The position numbers and the translations under genes were made by a program. The notes under the pieces were generated by a model. It did not search any database, had not been told where the DNA came from, and worked only from the letters and a program-made list of their open reading frames with translations. A stretch of 64,000 nucleotides of DNA from Streptomyces aureus (GTDB taxonomy: Bacteria > Actinomycetota > Actinomycetes > Streptomycetales > Streptomycetaceae), in contig NZ_JNZD01000003.1 of assembly GCF_000725495.1 (NCBI RefSeq), positions 329,557-393,556 of the forward strand, written 5' to 3'. This document shows positions 33,401 to 41,214 of the stretch, in pieces; positions within the stretch are counted from its first letter, which is position 1, and each line of letters begins with the position of its first letter.

Positions 33401-34777
33401 GGGCAACATCAGGCGCTGGACGGCCTGAACGGTATCCAGTGCCAGTGGTACGGCCGCGAGATGTGAAGCGAGCCGACGAGCAGTGGGGGTGGCGAGTGAA
33501 GTGAAGGTGCGTACAGCGGCCTCGGCGCTGCCCGCGCTGTACCGGAGTCCCGGAGCCGATGGCTCCTTGGCCAGTGTTCCCGCCTGGACCACCTGACAAC
33601 GCTGCTCCGAGCCTGCGCCGCCGACTACCAGATCAGCCCAGGTCCTCAGGGACGCAGCCTTCAACGACAGCACTGGAACGACCACTTCGTCGCTCTGTTC
33701 GGCAGGCGGCCGCGACCGCAGAGGGTCGTCCAGTTCCTCGTCCGCGACCTGTGTCAGTGTCGTGTTGGCCCGTCCGAAACCGCTCGCCGCGATGGTCGCG
33801 GGGAAGGGGCGCAACGCGGAGCGGTGGCGTAGATGCGTTGGCAGCAGATGGACGATCGCGCAGGGGCCGCGGGCTGCCAGACGCCGCAGCAGCCTGTCTG
33901 CGCCCGCTGACGCCCAACCCTCGCCCAGTCCATCGGTGACCAGCAGGAACGCCCGTTCTCCCCGTGGGTCCAGGAGTTCGGCCGGCGATGCCCGACGGTC
34001 GCCCGGCCGCAGCAGTGACGCCGCGCCGTCCGAGGGCAGCGACAAGGAGACGGTGCGAACGTCCCGGAACGCACCGGACAAAGCCGCCTGCTCGTACAGG
34101 GCGCGCGATTCCCGTTCCCACACCCGCATGGTGTCGCCGGCGTCCACCAGGACCACCAGATCCAGTGCGCGTTCCGGCACCGGTCGCAGCACGGGCAGCC
34201 AGGAAGCGCCGTCGAGTATGCGATCTGCCGTCAGCTCTTCGTCCAGTTCTCGCCGATGGGCGGAGGGCCGCCGCCGGGCGAGTCGGCGCAGTGCGCGGGC
34301 GAGCGGCAGCGTCCCGGACGGGGCCTGTGCCCTCAGCGGCGCGCGCGGAAGGCGAGGTGGGGGCAGGGGGAGCTCCAGGTCGCCGTGCGGATCGGGGCGG
34401 ACCTGGGGTGGCCCGCCGGACGGTCCGGTGCCGGCTGTCCGGTTGGCTGTGGCGAGACTTGCGTCCGCGCTTTCCAGCGCGGCCGCGGCGTGCAGAGGGG
34501 GTCTCGAGAATGCGGTGGGACGCTCGTTCGTGACAGGCTCGGTGGGTGCCACGGCCGCGGGCAGCGGGCGGTCTGCCGCGATCCAGAGTGCGCCCAGCCA
34601 TGCGGCATCGGCGAGCTCGGTCCAGAGCACATCTGGCGCGGCATCGCGCTCGGCCGGTGCGGCGACGCCGGCGTGCCCCCGTGCGTCGGGCGAACTGGGA
34701 CGGGTTCCAGATGGGGCGTCCGGCGCGCCGGGTGCCGCATGCGACCGGATGCCGTCGGCGTCGTCAGGGGGTGCCAC
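30470..34777 (-). CDS. FxsT-type protein: vWA-like (SAV_2336-type), NB-ARC and TPR domains
   Basis: A 1435-residue multi-domain NTPase. Residues ~1-190 are Ala/Pro-rich. Residues ~200-400 look like a vWA fold of the SAV_2336 N-terminal type: DLVVLVDAGDTM as a degenerate MIDAS strand and AFLLVTDGLGEG as the second metal strand. NB-ARC follows at ~630-900: P-loop HGTGGVGKSQIA near 651, Walker B WLLVFDNAED, VIVTSRNQAW and DLPLAIELAAAW. From ~1000 to the end are TPR-like repeats of the ARALDEE and HDHMYTL type. The architecture matches FxSxx-COOH-system TPR proteins and STAND sensors, which oligomerise on ligand binding. GTG 34777 overlaps the MoxR stop (TAGTG), so the two are co-translated. No frameshift seen. 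Confidence 0.88.
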   Translation of the reverse strand: MAPPDDADGIRSHAAPGAPDAPSGTRPSSPDARGHAGVAAPAERDAAPDVLWTELADAAWLGALWIAADRPLPAAVAPTEPVTNERPTAFSRPPLHAAAALESADASLATANRTAGTGPSGGPPQVRPDPHGDLELPLPPPRLPRAPLRAQAPSGTLPLARALRRLARRRPSAHRRELDEELTADRILDGASWLPVLRPVPERALDLVVLVDAGDTMRVWERESRALYEQAALSGAFRDVRTVSLSLPSDGAASLLRPGDRRASPAELLDPRGERAFLLVTDGLGEGWASAGADRLLRRLAARGPCAIVHLLPTHLRHRSALRPFPATIAASGFGRANTTLTQVADEELDDPLRSRPPAEQSDEVVVPVLSLKAASLRTWADLVVGGAGSEQRCQVVQAGTLAKEPSAPGLRYSAGSAEAAVRTFTSLATPTARRLASHLAAVPLALDTVQAVQRLMLPLSGPEHLAEILMGGLLEWPGRDGVTVDFGDGVREALLAGGTRSELAAIVSCLVELPPGRPDPRAIRLRAALTDPDLAPLPDPNSTDRAWVRLELAVLEALSGPHARRARRLREALEHPDPPASAPTRPDSKGGSAMAPEPPRSVGGRHGPPGIKGPMPPRNAHFIGRDDMLATVAEQLQHGELAAVLPHALHGTGGVGKSQIAIEYVYRHQQEFDVVWWIPAEQQSMVLSAFAGLARALGLTVGPQPGTAVPRVLEALRDGDRYGRWLLVFDNAEDVDGVSPFIPTRGNGKVIVTSRNQAWVGVANTLTVDVFRREESRDLLMRRSPTLGVDEADRLAAALGDLPLAIELAAAWHAASHMPVDRYLVLLEHHRAELDASGLVHDYPSSVAAAWRITLTHLQAESPGVYQLLGVCGCLAAEPVPLSIFRSGGRISVSRELDPILRDPIRLSRAIRELSKFSLIRVDHRRDSIQMHRLMQSVLRTTTDPAEREGLVHTAHSLLAAAKPAGSPSSPGHWDGYQALLPHAVSSQAAASHDGWVRDLVANLVYYLYYWGDHEQAVDLAGQAWGYWNEDDGEPDTLVIQMAKLYAFCQRIIGVDRDAFSLNERALAVSRSASVPEEELIDSMWQMAFAHRYRGNFSAARALDQEAFERARNLFGPDDPDTLKAAHSYGVSLRMCGEFQTARALDEETARQWELVYGHADGFTLNTRNGLSIDIRECGDHPRARQLQEDVHAAYRAAFGSENPATIRAARDLAVCRRRDGALDAGWELSEHVLQLFVEKCGRNHSDTLAAAVNVMVDRRIGGELHQSREIGQDTVNRYQEALGHDHMYTLITMANLAATHRALGRTDLARALDDIALAGLRSTVGPNHLNTLIVTMGLAADLHLEGEHAHAVSVQESLLPQLTRVCGTDHPVTLALHANLATDLTALGRSEFAHDHTRTAVDGLAHAVGTGHDWLLAARDERRIECDTSPMPL

Positions 34778-35841
34778 TAGGGCCCCTTGGACAGGTCGCG
34801 CAACAGCGTCTCGATCAGGCTTCTGCCACGTGACCCCGCCGGGAAACCCTTCTGTGTGATCAACTGCGCGGCGTTGAGGAGCTGGTCGACCGAGTGGGTG
34901 CCACCGTTGCCGAGTCGCTGGGCGAAGTCCTCCACGAGATCCTCCAGCCCGTCCGGCCGGTGCCGCAGATGTCCCTCCACGATCGCCAGCAGCAGTTCCC
35001 GGCTCGGTGGACGCATCTCCAAGGGGAGGCAGCGCCGCCGGAAGGCCGCAGGGAACTCTCGCTCCCCGTTGCTGGTCATCACCACGATCGGGAACTCGGC
35101 ACATTCCACTCGTCCGCGCTGGACCACCGTTCGCCCCTGCGGGTCGTCCGTGTGCACTTCGACATGGTCCTCACCGGTCCGCACGAGCTCAGGAATGTCG
35201 AACGCCCCGTTCTCCAGGACGTGCAGCAGGTCGTTGGGCAGGTCGATGTCCCCCTTGTCGAGCTCGTCGACGAGCAGGATCCTCGGTGACCGGTAAGGCA
35301 GCAACGCGGTGCCGAGCGGACCGAGGGTCAGGAACTCTCCGACCGTCGGCCGTGGCGGCGCGTCGTGCTCCGCTCGTCCGGTCGAGGTCGCCGCATCGGC
35401 CGTGTTCGTACGTGTCGCGAGCTCCGCCACCGTCTGGGCGCGCCCGATCGCGTCGTAGTCGTACAACCCGCTCCGCAGCGTCGAACGGCTCACGATGGAC
35501 CACTGAAGTACCCGCCCGAGCCCGAGTTCCCGAGCGATGAGATAGGCCAGAGTCGACTTGCCGATCCCCGGAGGGCCCGTCACCAGAAGGGGGCGACGCA
35601 GCAGGATCGCGGCGTTCACCACGTCGATCTCGGCGTCCCCGAGCTGCGCGAGCCGGTTGCTCGCACCCAGCCGTCGAGCGGATCCGGCGTCCCACTGGTT
35701 CGGATGGGGAAGCGGCGGACCGCCTTGGAACTGTCGCCAAGGCGGCGCCTTCGGTAACGGTGAGGGCATGTTGTCGGGGGCTTGTCCGGTGGCGTGGAAC
35801 ACTCGCCATCCGTCACCGGGCCGGGCCGGGCCGGTCGTCAT
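34777..35841 (-). CDS. MoxR-type AAA+ ATPase
   Basis: A 354-residue MoxR/RavA-like AAA+ ATPase. Walker A is LLVTGPPGIGKSTLAYLIA (about residues 84-102). The central loop has the family GLYDYDAIGR motif, Walker B is ILLVDELDKGD (about 187-197), sensor 1 is VVMTSNGEREF and the arginine finger region is RRRCLPLEM. MoxR ATPases work as chaperone-like remodellers with vWA-domain partners, and the next gene carries a vWA-like domain. ATG 35841 has GAGGAGG 6-12 bases upstream; the longer frame would overlap the VMAP-like gene further. It overlaps that gene by 29 bases, so the two are coupled. Confidence 0.93.
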   Translation of the reverse strand: MTTGPARPGDGWRVFHATGQAPDNMPSPLPKAPPWRQFQGGPPLPHPNQWDAGSARRLGASNRLAQLGDAEIDVVNAAILLRRPLLVTGPPGIGKSTLAYLIARELGLGRVLQWSIVSRSTLRSGLYDYDAIGRAQTVAELATRTNTADAATSTGRAEHDAPPRPTVGEFLTLGPLGTALLPYRSPRILLVDELDKGDIDLPNDLLHVLENGAFDIPELVRTGEDHVEVHTDDPQGRTVVQRGRVECAEFPIVVMTSNGEREFPAAFRRRCLPLEMRPPSRELLLAIVEGHLRHRPDGLEDLVEDFAQRLGNGGTHSVDQLLNAAQLITQKGFPAGSRGRSLIETLLRDLSKGP

Positions 35842-37651
35842 GGGGCGCCTCCTCGGCGGTCGACGAGTTGGGCGTTCGGGGAAGACCTGCTGCGTCTGGC
35901 GAGTTGTCGAAGGGCGCCGAGCTTTGCGAACGTTCGGGCCCGGATGGGTGGGCCGGCGCCGGTCGGTCGCCCGGCGCGGACTGCCACGGTTGGCAGTCGA
36001 CGATCCTGTCGGGGTCGTCCCACAGGCAGGCGACATGGCGGCCGAGGAACACGTCTCCGTCCATGTCCGCCTCGGCGCGTGCCCGCATCTCCTGCACCCG
36101 CCGGGGCACGCTGTGGGCCGTCCGGGTGCTGTCGAGCAGCTCCGCGATCGTCTCGCGGCTCTGGGGTTCCAGCTTGCCGCGGCGGTCCCACAGGGCCAGT
36201 CCGAACCCCTCGGCGATCGCCCGCTTCAGGGCCGTCAGGGCCTGGCTTCCCTGCCTCGGCGCATCCAGGGCCAATGCCGTGTACGGAGTGGAGCCCTGCT
36301 GTCTGTGCGTCAGCGACCGTGACCAGCGATCCAACGAGATCCTGTCGCCGTGGGCCCAGTGGTGAAGCCGTGTTCCGTGCTGATGCAGTTCCTGCCATCG
36401 TTGCCGCCACCGGTTCGCGATGAACGGATCGTGGGGCACTCGTCGCAAGCGGTCGAGACTTCTCAGGTGGACGCAGTACCGAGGCCCGATTGCCACGCCA
36501 CCCGGCTCGTCCGCACCGATCTCCAGCCGCGCGACGTCATGGTTGAGCAGCAGATAGGGCAGGATGAACTCGACGAATGGCGGCAACTCGTCCGTCGGTT
36601 CTCCTCGAGAGGCTGCCCACAGCCGCTCTCCCTCGGCAAGTGCGCGTTCCACCGCTGCCGCGAGTCCAGTCATGTGTGTCTCGGCCGCCTCCCCCGCGCG
36701 AGGAGCCCAGTGGCCGGCCAAGTCGTTGATCCAGTACCGGACCGTCACATCGTCGCTTCCGTCCTCCGCCGGCTCGACCATGATCAGCAGAGCGCGTGGA
36801 ACGCGAGGATCGGCCTGCCATTTGTCCCGCGCCTGTCGTCGCCGCAGCAGGGCGGGCAGACAGTCATGGTCCCGGGCCCATCGCTCTGCCCACTCCTGAC
36901 ACCTGTGCGCCGCGGTCTTGTCCGGGGTCTGCATCGCTACCCATTCCAGGGCGACCACCGACGGCGGTATGTGATCCGGCGGAGCGTTGAAGTCCACGAG
37001 GACATCGAAGAGATCGAGCGTTGTCGATGGCTCACCGGGAACGGGGAAACCGAGCTCGAAGCCGATACTGTCCCGCAGTTTGTGCATCTGCTGCGGTCCA
37101 GTCGGATCGAGCATCAGCAATTGCTGGACGCGCCGGTGTTCGTCGGCGGTGAACGGGCTGGAAAGTCGAGCGACCGCCGGTGTCGTCGCGGGTGGAGAGG
37201 ACACCGTGCCATTGTCTTCCGGGCTGCCGGGGGATCTTGGCCCCTCGGCGTAGCCCTGCCTGCCCTGGGAAGGTCGGTCAGGTCGTGGTGCGTGGTCGGG
37301 GGCTCTGTTGGGTAACGGGGTGCGATGATGCGGTCCGTCGGCCGGCCGCGTCGCGAGGAATGGACGCAGGCGCAGCCAGAGCGACTCCCGTCGAGGTTCG
37401 TCGTACCAGCCAACCACCGTGCATAACGTGGAGACCCGCCCAGCGGGATCCAGGCTGACATGGCGGGCGACCTCTACCCTGAACGCGGGCAGGGTTCCCT
37501 CCCACAACTCGGCGGAGAGCCCGAGGTGCTCGCCGACGGTGCGCCGGCTCGTACCCTCGTCGAGGAAACGGCAGTGAAGCAACTCTTCGACGATGACGCC
37601 GACGAACTCCTCCCGCTCTCTGCCCTCAAGCCCGCCCCGCGCGTCAGCCAT
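35813..37651 (-). CDS. vWA-MoxR-associated protein (VMAP-like)
   Basis: A 612-residue protein, first gene of the leftward module. Three parts are visible. The first, ~1-100, is a helical-plus-strand N-terminal domain (EREEFVGVIVEELLHCRF). The second is a central helical domain at ~165-270 (HRRVQQLLMLDPTGPQQMH, with PPDHIPPSVVALEWVA). The third, ~290-560, is a mixed domain of the VMAP-C type (RALLIMVEP, FVEFILPYLLLN, YCVHLRSLDRLRRV and a late CLWDDPDRIVDC). In the VMAP conflict systems described by comparative genomics, this protein is the ternary partner of a vWA protein and a MoxR ATPase. ATG 37651 has GGGGGGAG before it. The catalytic potential of VMAP-C is unknown to me. Confidence 0.8.
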   Translation of the reverse strand: MADARGGLEGREREEFVGVIVEELLHCRFLDEGTSRRTVGEHLGLSAELWEGTLPAFRVEVARHVSLDPAGRVSTLCTVVGWYDEPRRESLWLRLRPFLATRPADGPHHRTPLPNRAPDHAPRPDRPSQGRQGYAEGPRSPGSPEDNGTVSSPPATTPAVARLSSPFTADEHRRVQQLLMLDPTGPQQMHKLRDSIGFELGFPVPGEPSTTLDLFDVLVDFNAPPDHIPPSVVALEWVAMQTPDKTAAHRCQEWAERWARDHDCLPALLRRRQARDKWQADPRVPRALLIMVEPAEDGSDDVTVRYWINDLAGHWAPRAGEAAETHMTGLAAAVERALAEGERLWAASRGEPTDELPPFVEFILPYLLLNHDVARLEIGADEPGGVAIGPRYCVHLRSLDRLRRVPHDPFIANRWRQRWQELHQHGTRLHHWAHGDRISLDRWSRSLTHRQQGSTPYTALALDAPRQGSQALTALKRAIAEGFGLALWDRRGKLEPQSRETIAELLDSTRTAHSVPRRVQEMRARAEADMDGDVFLGRHVACLWDDPDRIVDCQPWQSAPGDRPAPAHPSGPERSQSSAPFDNSPDAAGLPRTPNSSTAEEAPHDDRPGPAR

Positions 37652-38303
37652 CGGATCTCCCCCCGGACACAGCAATCCGATCAGAGCAGCATCTCAAAAT
37701 TAGCATGCGTTCTGACGGTAAGTAAGTTTTCTGTCTTGAGGAAGGTCACTGTTGGCCTGTCCGGTGACTGCCGAGACCTGGTATTGCGCGAGCTGATCAG
37801 TGGACGGGTGTCTTCTGGTATCCGGTATACGCCGAAAGCACGCCGGAACCGGCCAGGTTGAGGATCGTGAATCAATCGACCCGGCATCATCGCCCGATGA
37901 GCCAGGACGTATTGCCGGGCGACGGGTCGGCCCCCGGTGTCGCGTGCATCCGGAACCCGTCGAGGCCGCGTTCCCGCCGGGCGGCGGCCTTCGGGGCGCT
38001 GCGCGACCGGTTGGCCGAGTCGGCGCTTGTTTGTCGGAGGGGGGGTGCCCCGTGAGTTCAAGCCGGTTAGTGATCGACGTAGTGCGGGCTCGCGGTGGCA
38101 TGGGTCGTTTGTGTGTCTGGCGGATACGGCATTTCGAGTAGATTCGGATACGCCGCGAGAGAGCGATCCGACCGGTCGCCCTGAACGCTGGTGGAAATTC
38201 AGCCACCGACCGGATGGCGAAGGCTGATACGGGCCGATGAGGGCTCTATTCTGTGCGCCGTCCGCGGCGGGATTCAATGCATCCGGAAATGCGGGAATTT
38301 TTC
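37652..38303. other. Regulatory spacer upstream of the VMAP module, AT-rich island
   Basis: No supported gene over ~650 bases. Bases 37690-37740 are strikingly AT-rich for this genome and include minus-strand TAATTT (37697-37702), a possible -10 for the VMAP operon. The remainder has short open frames on the plus strand with no ribosome site or domain, and CGGATACG twice (near 38121 and 38147). Confidence 0.45.
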
Positions 38304-38331
38304 TTGCGGGTCCGGTCGACCCTGGTATAGA
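38304..38331 (+). promoter_or_regulatory. Promoter of the ArsR-type regulator
   Basis: TTGCGG (38304-38309) and TATAGA (38326-38331) are 16 bases apart, close to the vegetative sigma (HrdB) consensus, and end 39 bases before the ATG. Confidence 0.5.
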
Positions 38332-38370
38332 CAATGACCGGCGAGTCACGGGGGCTCGTGGGGGTGGGGG

Positions 38371-39357
38371 ATGCTGCGGATTCATTTCACGACCGAAGAT
38401 CTCTTGAAAACCAGGGTGAGCTCGTCGCCGGATCCCATGTGGGAGCTGGTATTGAGTGTCTTCCGATTACGCAGGCGACTTGCCGTGGCACGGTACGAAT
38501 CGTGGTATCGGCAGGTCAGGGCGGATGCGTCCCGTAGTGATCTGCTGCAGCGCATTCGGCACATGCTGATGCCGATGATCCCGGCCTCGGGATATTTTCC
38601 GGACTTTTTGACTCCGGAAAACCGGCGGCGCGAAGGAATCGAATCGATCATCGAGTCGGTGGCCGGAACTCCCCGAAACGTTCTGCGCGGGCAACTCGAC
38701 CGCCTCGAACGCGGCCGGGGATCCGCCTGGCTGGAGCGGTTGCGCGAAGCGGATCCCGCCGCCCGGGAAGACTTGCGGCGCCTCTTGAGCGACTATCAGG
38801 CTATCGCCATCGCGCCCCATTGGAATGTGATCCGCAACAGCGTCGAGGCGGACCGGGCCATTCGCACCCGCGCCCTTCTCGACGATGGAGTCCACGGTCT
38901 CCTCCACAGTTACCGGCCGCTCATGCGGTGGACGCCGCCCGTCCTGCATGTGCGCTACTCCGTCGACCAGACGCTCCATCTGGACGGACGCGGACTGCTC
39001 CTGACCCCGTCGCACTTCGGGCAGGGACCCGCGAACTCGCTCGCCGATCCCGCCCTGCCGCCCGTCCTCGTCTACCCCGCCGGGTACGACAGCACGGCGG
39101 GGCCGGTGACGGTCCGGGCGCTGGGCCGGCTCATGGGCGGCACCCGCGCCTCCATCCTGATCGCCACCGGGACGGCGACCACGTCCGGCGAACTCGCGCG
39201 CCGGGTGGGCGTGTCGGCCGCCACGGTCAGCCACCATCTCTCCGCGCTGAGGGCCGCGGGTCTGCTGAGCACCCTCCAACAGGGCGAACTCATCCTGCAC
39301 ACCCGCACCTCGACCGGCTCCGCCCTGGTCAACGCCGCTCATGCAGAAGGCACTTGA
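38371..39357 (+). CDS. ArsR-type winged-helix regulator (large form), contains a TTA codon
   Basis: A 328-residue transcription factor. The N-terminal ~230 residues start MLRIHFTTEDLLKTRV, a conserved opening of large ArsR-like regulators common in Streptomyces, and probably form a dimerisation/ligand domain. The C-terminal winged helix reads TTSGELARRVGVSAATVSHH, then LSALRAAGLLSTLQQGE. Codon 38467-38469 is TTA (Leu), the rare codon read by the bldA tRNA, so translation may be tied to development. A GTGGGGGTGGGG stretch precedes the ATG, and a promoter lies upstream. Its target is unknown; the secreted I36-type protein follows 130 bases later. Confidence 0.85.
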   Translation: MLRIHFTTEDLLKTRVSSSPDPMWELVLSVFRLRRRLAVARYESWYRQVRADASRSDLLQRIRHMLMPMIPASGYFPDFLTPENRRREGIESIIESVAGTPRNVLRGQLDRLERGRGSAWLERLREADPAAREDLRRLLSDYQAIAIAPHWNVIRNSVEADRAIRTRALLDDGVHGLLHSYRPLMRWTPPVLHVRYSVDQTLHLDGRGLLLTPSHFGQGPANSLADPALPPVLVYPAGYDSTAGPVTVRALGRLMGGTRASILIATGTATTSGELARRVGVSAATVSHHLSALRAAGLLSTLQQGELILHTRTSTGSALVNAAHAEGT

Positions 39358-39487
39358 AGCCGGACGCATGGCCCGGGCGCCGGTCACCTGCGCGTTTCGA
39401 CCGGGATGAAAAGGGGTGTCCCCGAACCGAACACGCTGGCGAGTATGGCGACTGCCCGCATCCGTACCGGAAGGGATACGACACACC

Positions 39488-39886
39488 GTGAAGAACATAC
39501 GTCGCGCGGCAGCCGCCGCAGCCGTCATGGCCGCCGGTGCCACCGTCCTCACCGTCAGCCCCGCCTCGGCGGCCGACACGACCTGCTCCACCGGTTACGC
39601 CTGCATCTACTACCACCCCAACTACCAGGGTGCGTTCTTCAAGCAGTTCCCCAACATCCCCAACTACTCCGGCTACACCTTCGTGACCAGCGCCAACGGC
39701 AGCGACGGCGCGGGCCAGGGTGTCCGGAACAACGCCGCCTCGGTCGACAACTGGGACTTCAACAACGCCTTCACCGTGTACTACCACGTCAACTACACCG
39801 GTGCGAGCCAGCGCTTCGCCGCGGGCGGCGGCGGCAACTTCAACACCACGCTGCGCAACGAGAACGCCTCCGGAAAGTTCGGCTGA
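39488..39886 (+). CDS. Secreted peptidase inhibitor I36-type protein
   Basis: A 132-residue exported protein. The signal peptide has a KNIRR n-region, an Ala-rich core and a likely cleavage site at SPASA-ADT. The mature part resembles a gamma-crystallin-like domain of the I36 (SMI) metalloprotease-inhibitor type: ACIYYHPNYQGAFFKQF, repeated later as FTVYYHVNYTGASQRF. Two cysteines near the start of the mature chain could form a disulphide. GTG 39488 gives a complete signal peptide. A very strong terminator follows. Function by family only. Confidence 0.85.
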   Translation: MKNIRRAAAAAAVMAAGATVLTVSPASAADTTCSTGYACIYYHPNYQGAFFKQFPNIPNYSGYTFVTSANGSDGAGQGVRNNAASVDNWDFNNAFTVYYHVNYTGASQRFAAGGGGNFNTTLRNENASGKFG

Positions 39887-39936
39887 CCCGGCAGGACGTC
39901 CCGGCCGGCTGAGGTTCTCCACCACAGCCTCACGCA

Positions 39937-39975
39937 GGGGGTGCCCCGCCCGCAGACACCGGGCGGGGCACCCCC
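39937..39975 (+). terminator. 16-bp perfect-stem terminator
   Basis: GGGGGTGCCCCGCCCG (39937-39952) pairs exactly with CGGGCGGGGCACCCCC (39960-39975) around a 7-base loop, 50 bases after the I36-type gene. Confidence 0.9.
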
Positions 39976-40034
39976 CGGCCGCAGACTCGGCCCTCCTTGA
40001 GTACCCACCCACGGCATCGAGGACACACCGGCCC

Positions 40035-41003
40035 ATGAACGCTTCCCCCGCCACCGGTCACCCGAAAGCCGCTGTCGTCCTGGCGACGGCCGCCGTGCTG
40101 CTGGCCGGGGGCTGCACCTCCGCCTCGCCGTCGTCCTCCGGACCCTCCCGGCCCGAGGGCGCGGCCACCGTCATGCCGGAGGTCTCCTCCGTGCCGCGGC
40201 TGATCACGGCAGCCGACCGGACGCTGCCGATCGCCCCCTACCTCCTGAGCGACAAGCAGTCGGACGAGCTGACCGCGGCCCAGGCCAGACTGACCGAGCA
40301 GTGCATGGCCCGGTTCGGGCTGCACTACACGGCGCCCGCCCCGGCCCCGGTGTTCAGGCCGAAGACCCCGACCCAGTTCCGGTACGGCGTGACCGACCCC
40401 AAAACCGCCGCCGTCGACGGATTCGCTCCGGCTGGCAGCAGGACCGCCCCGACGGCCGTCGCTCCCGCCGCGCTGTCCTCGAGGACGACGCTCGTCCTGA
40501 CCGGAACGAACGACCCGCACGTCAAACCCGGCTCCACCGCGGCCGGCGGGCAGGTCTACAAGGGCCGGAAGATCCCCGCCGGAGGCTGTGTCGGGGAAGC
40601 CCGGGCACGGCTGCTCTCCGAGGGACCGGAGGCCGGCGGTGACGCGGAGCTCTCCGACGACATCAACATCGACAGCTTCGAGTCCTCACGACGACATCCT
40701 CTGGTCAAAGCCGTCTTCGCCAAGTGGTCCCGGTGCATGGAGACCCGCGGCTTCTCCTACCCCGACCCGCTCGCGGCCACCGGCGACACCGCCTGGCGCA
40801 CGAGGACCGCGTCGGCGAAGGAGAAGGAGGCGGCCCGCGCCGACGCGGACTGCAAGCGGCGGAACAACGTCGTCGGCGTCTGGTACGCGGTCGACGTCGC
40901 GCTGCAGCGGCAGGCGATCCAGCGGAACAGTGCCGCCCTGGCCAGGATCAAGAAGGCGATCGACGCCCGGGTGAGGATCGCGGCCGCCGTGCTGGACGGA
41001 TGA
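40035..41003 (+). CDS. Putative lipoprotein, unknown function
   Basis: A 322-residue exported lipoprotein: signal peptide with hydrophobic core AAVVLATAAVLLAGGC, where LAGGC is the lipobox. The mature part begins with a Ser/Pro-rich linker. The body contains conserved-looking cysteines (TEQCMARFG, GGCVGEARARL, WSRCMETRGFSYPDP, ADADCKRR) that could form disulphides, and the C-terminus is helical and charged. Similar secreted proteins are frequent in Streptomyces with no assigned role. ATG 40035 has a GAGGA element upstream. Confidence 0.82.
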   Translation: MNASPATGHPKAAVVLATAAVLLAGGCTSASPSSSGPSRPEGAATVMPEVSSVPRLITAADRTLPIAPYLLSDKQSDELTAAQARLTEQCMARFGLHYTAPAPAPVFRPKTPTQFRYGVTDPKTAAVDGFAPAGSRTAPTAVAPAALSSRTTLVLTGTNDPHVKPGSTAAGGQVYKGRKIPAGGCVGEARARLLSEGPEAGGDAELSDDINIDSFESSRRHPLVKAVFAKWSRCMETRGFSYPDPLAATGDTAWRTRTASAKEKEAARADADCKRRNNVVGVWYAVDVALQRQAIQRNSAALARIKKAIDARVRIAAAVLDG

Positions 41004-41214
41004 GGAGTCCCCGAGGAGCAGGCCAGGCAGAGCAGGTGAAGCAGGCGGATCGGATGCCGGGCTCCTGTCACCGGGCGAGGTCACCGCAGGGCGCGTCGGC
41101 CCGGCGGTGCTCCGCTGTTGCCGCTCCCACGGTGGCGCCCCGCCGTCGAGGCCCCGCCCGAGCCAAGGCCCCGCCCGAACCAAGGCCCAGACCGACCTCA
41201 GGCCCCGACCGACC

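Noticed and set aside
38016..38227. Short open frames in the spacer left of the ArsR-type gene
   Set aside because: None has a ribosome site, codon bias or recognisable motif, and several overlap each other in different frames.
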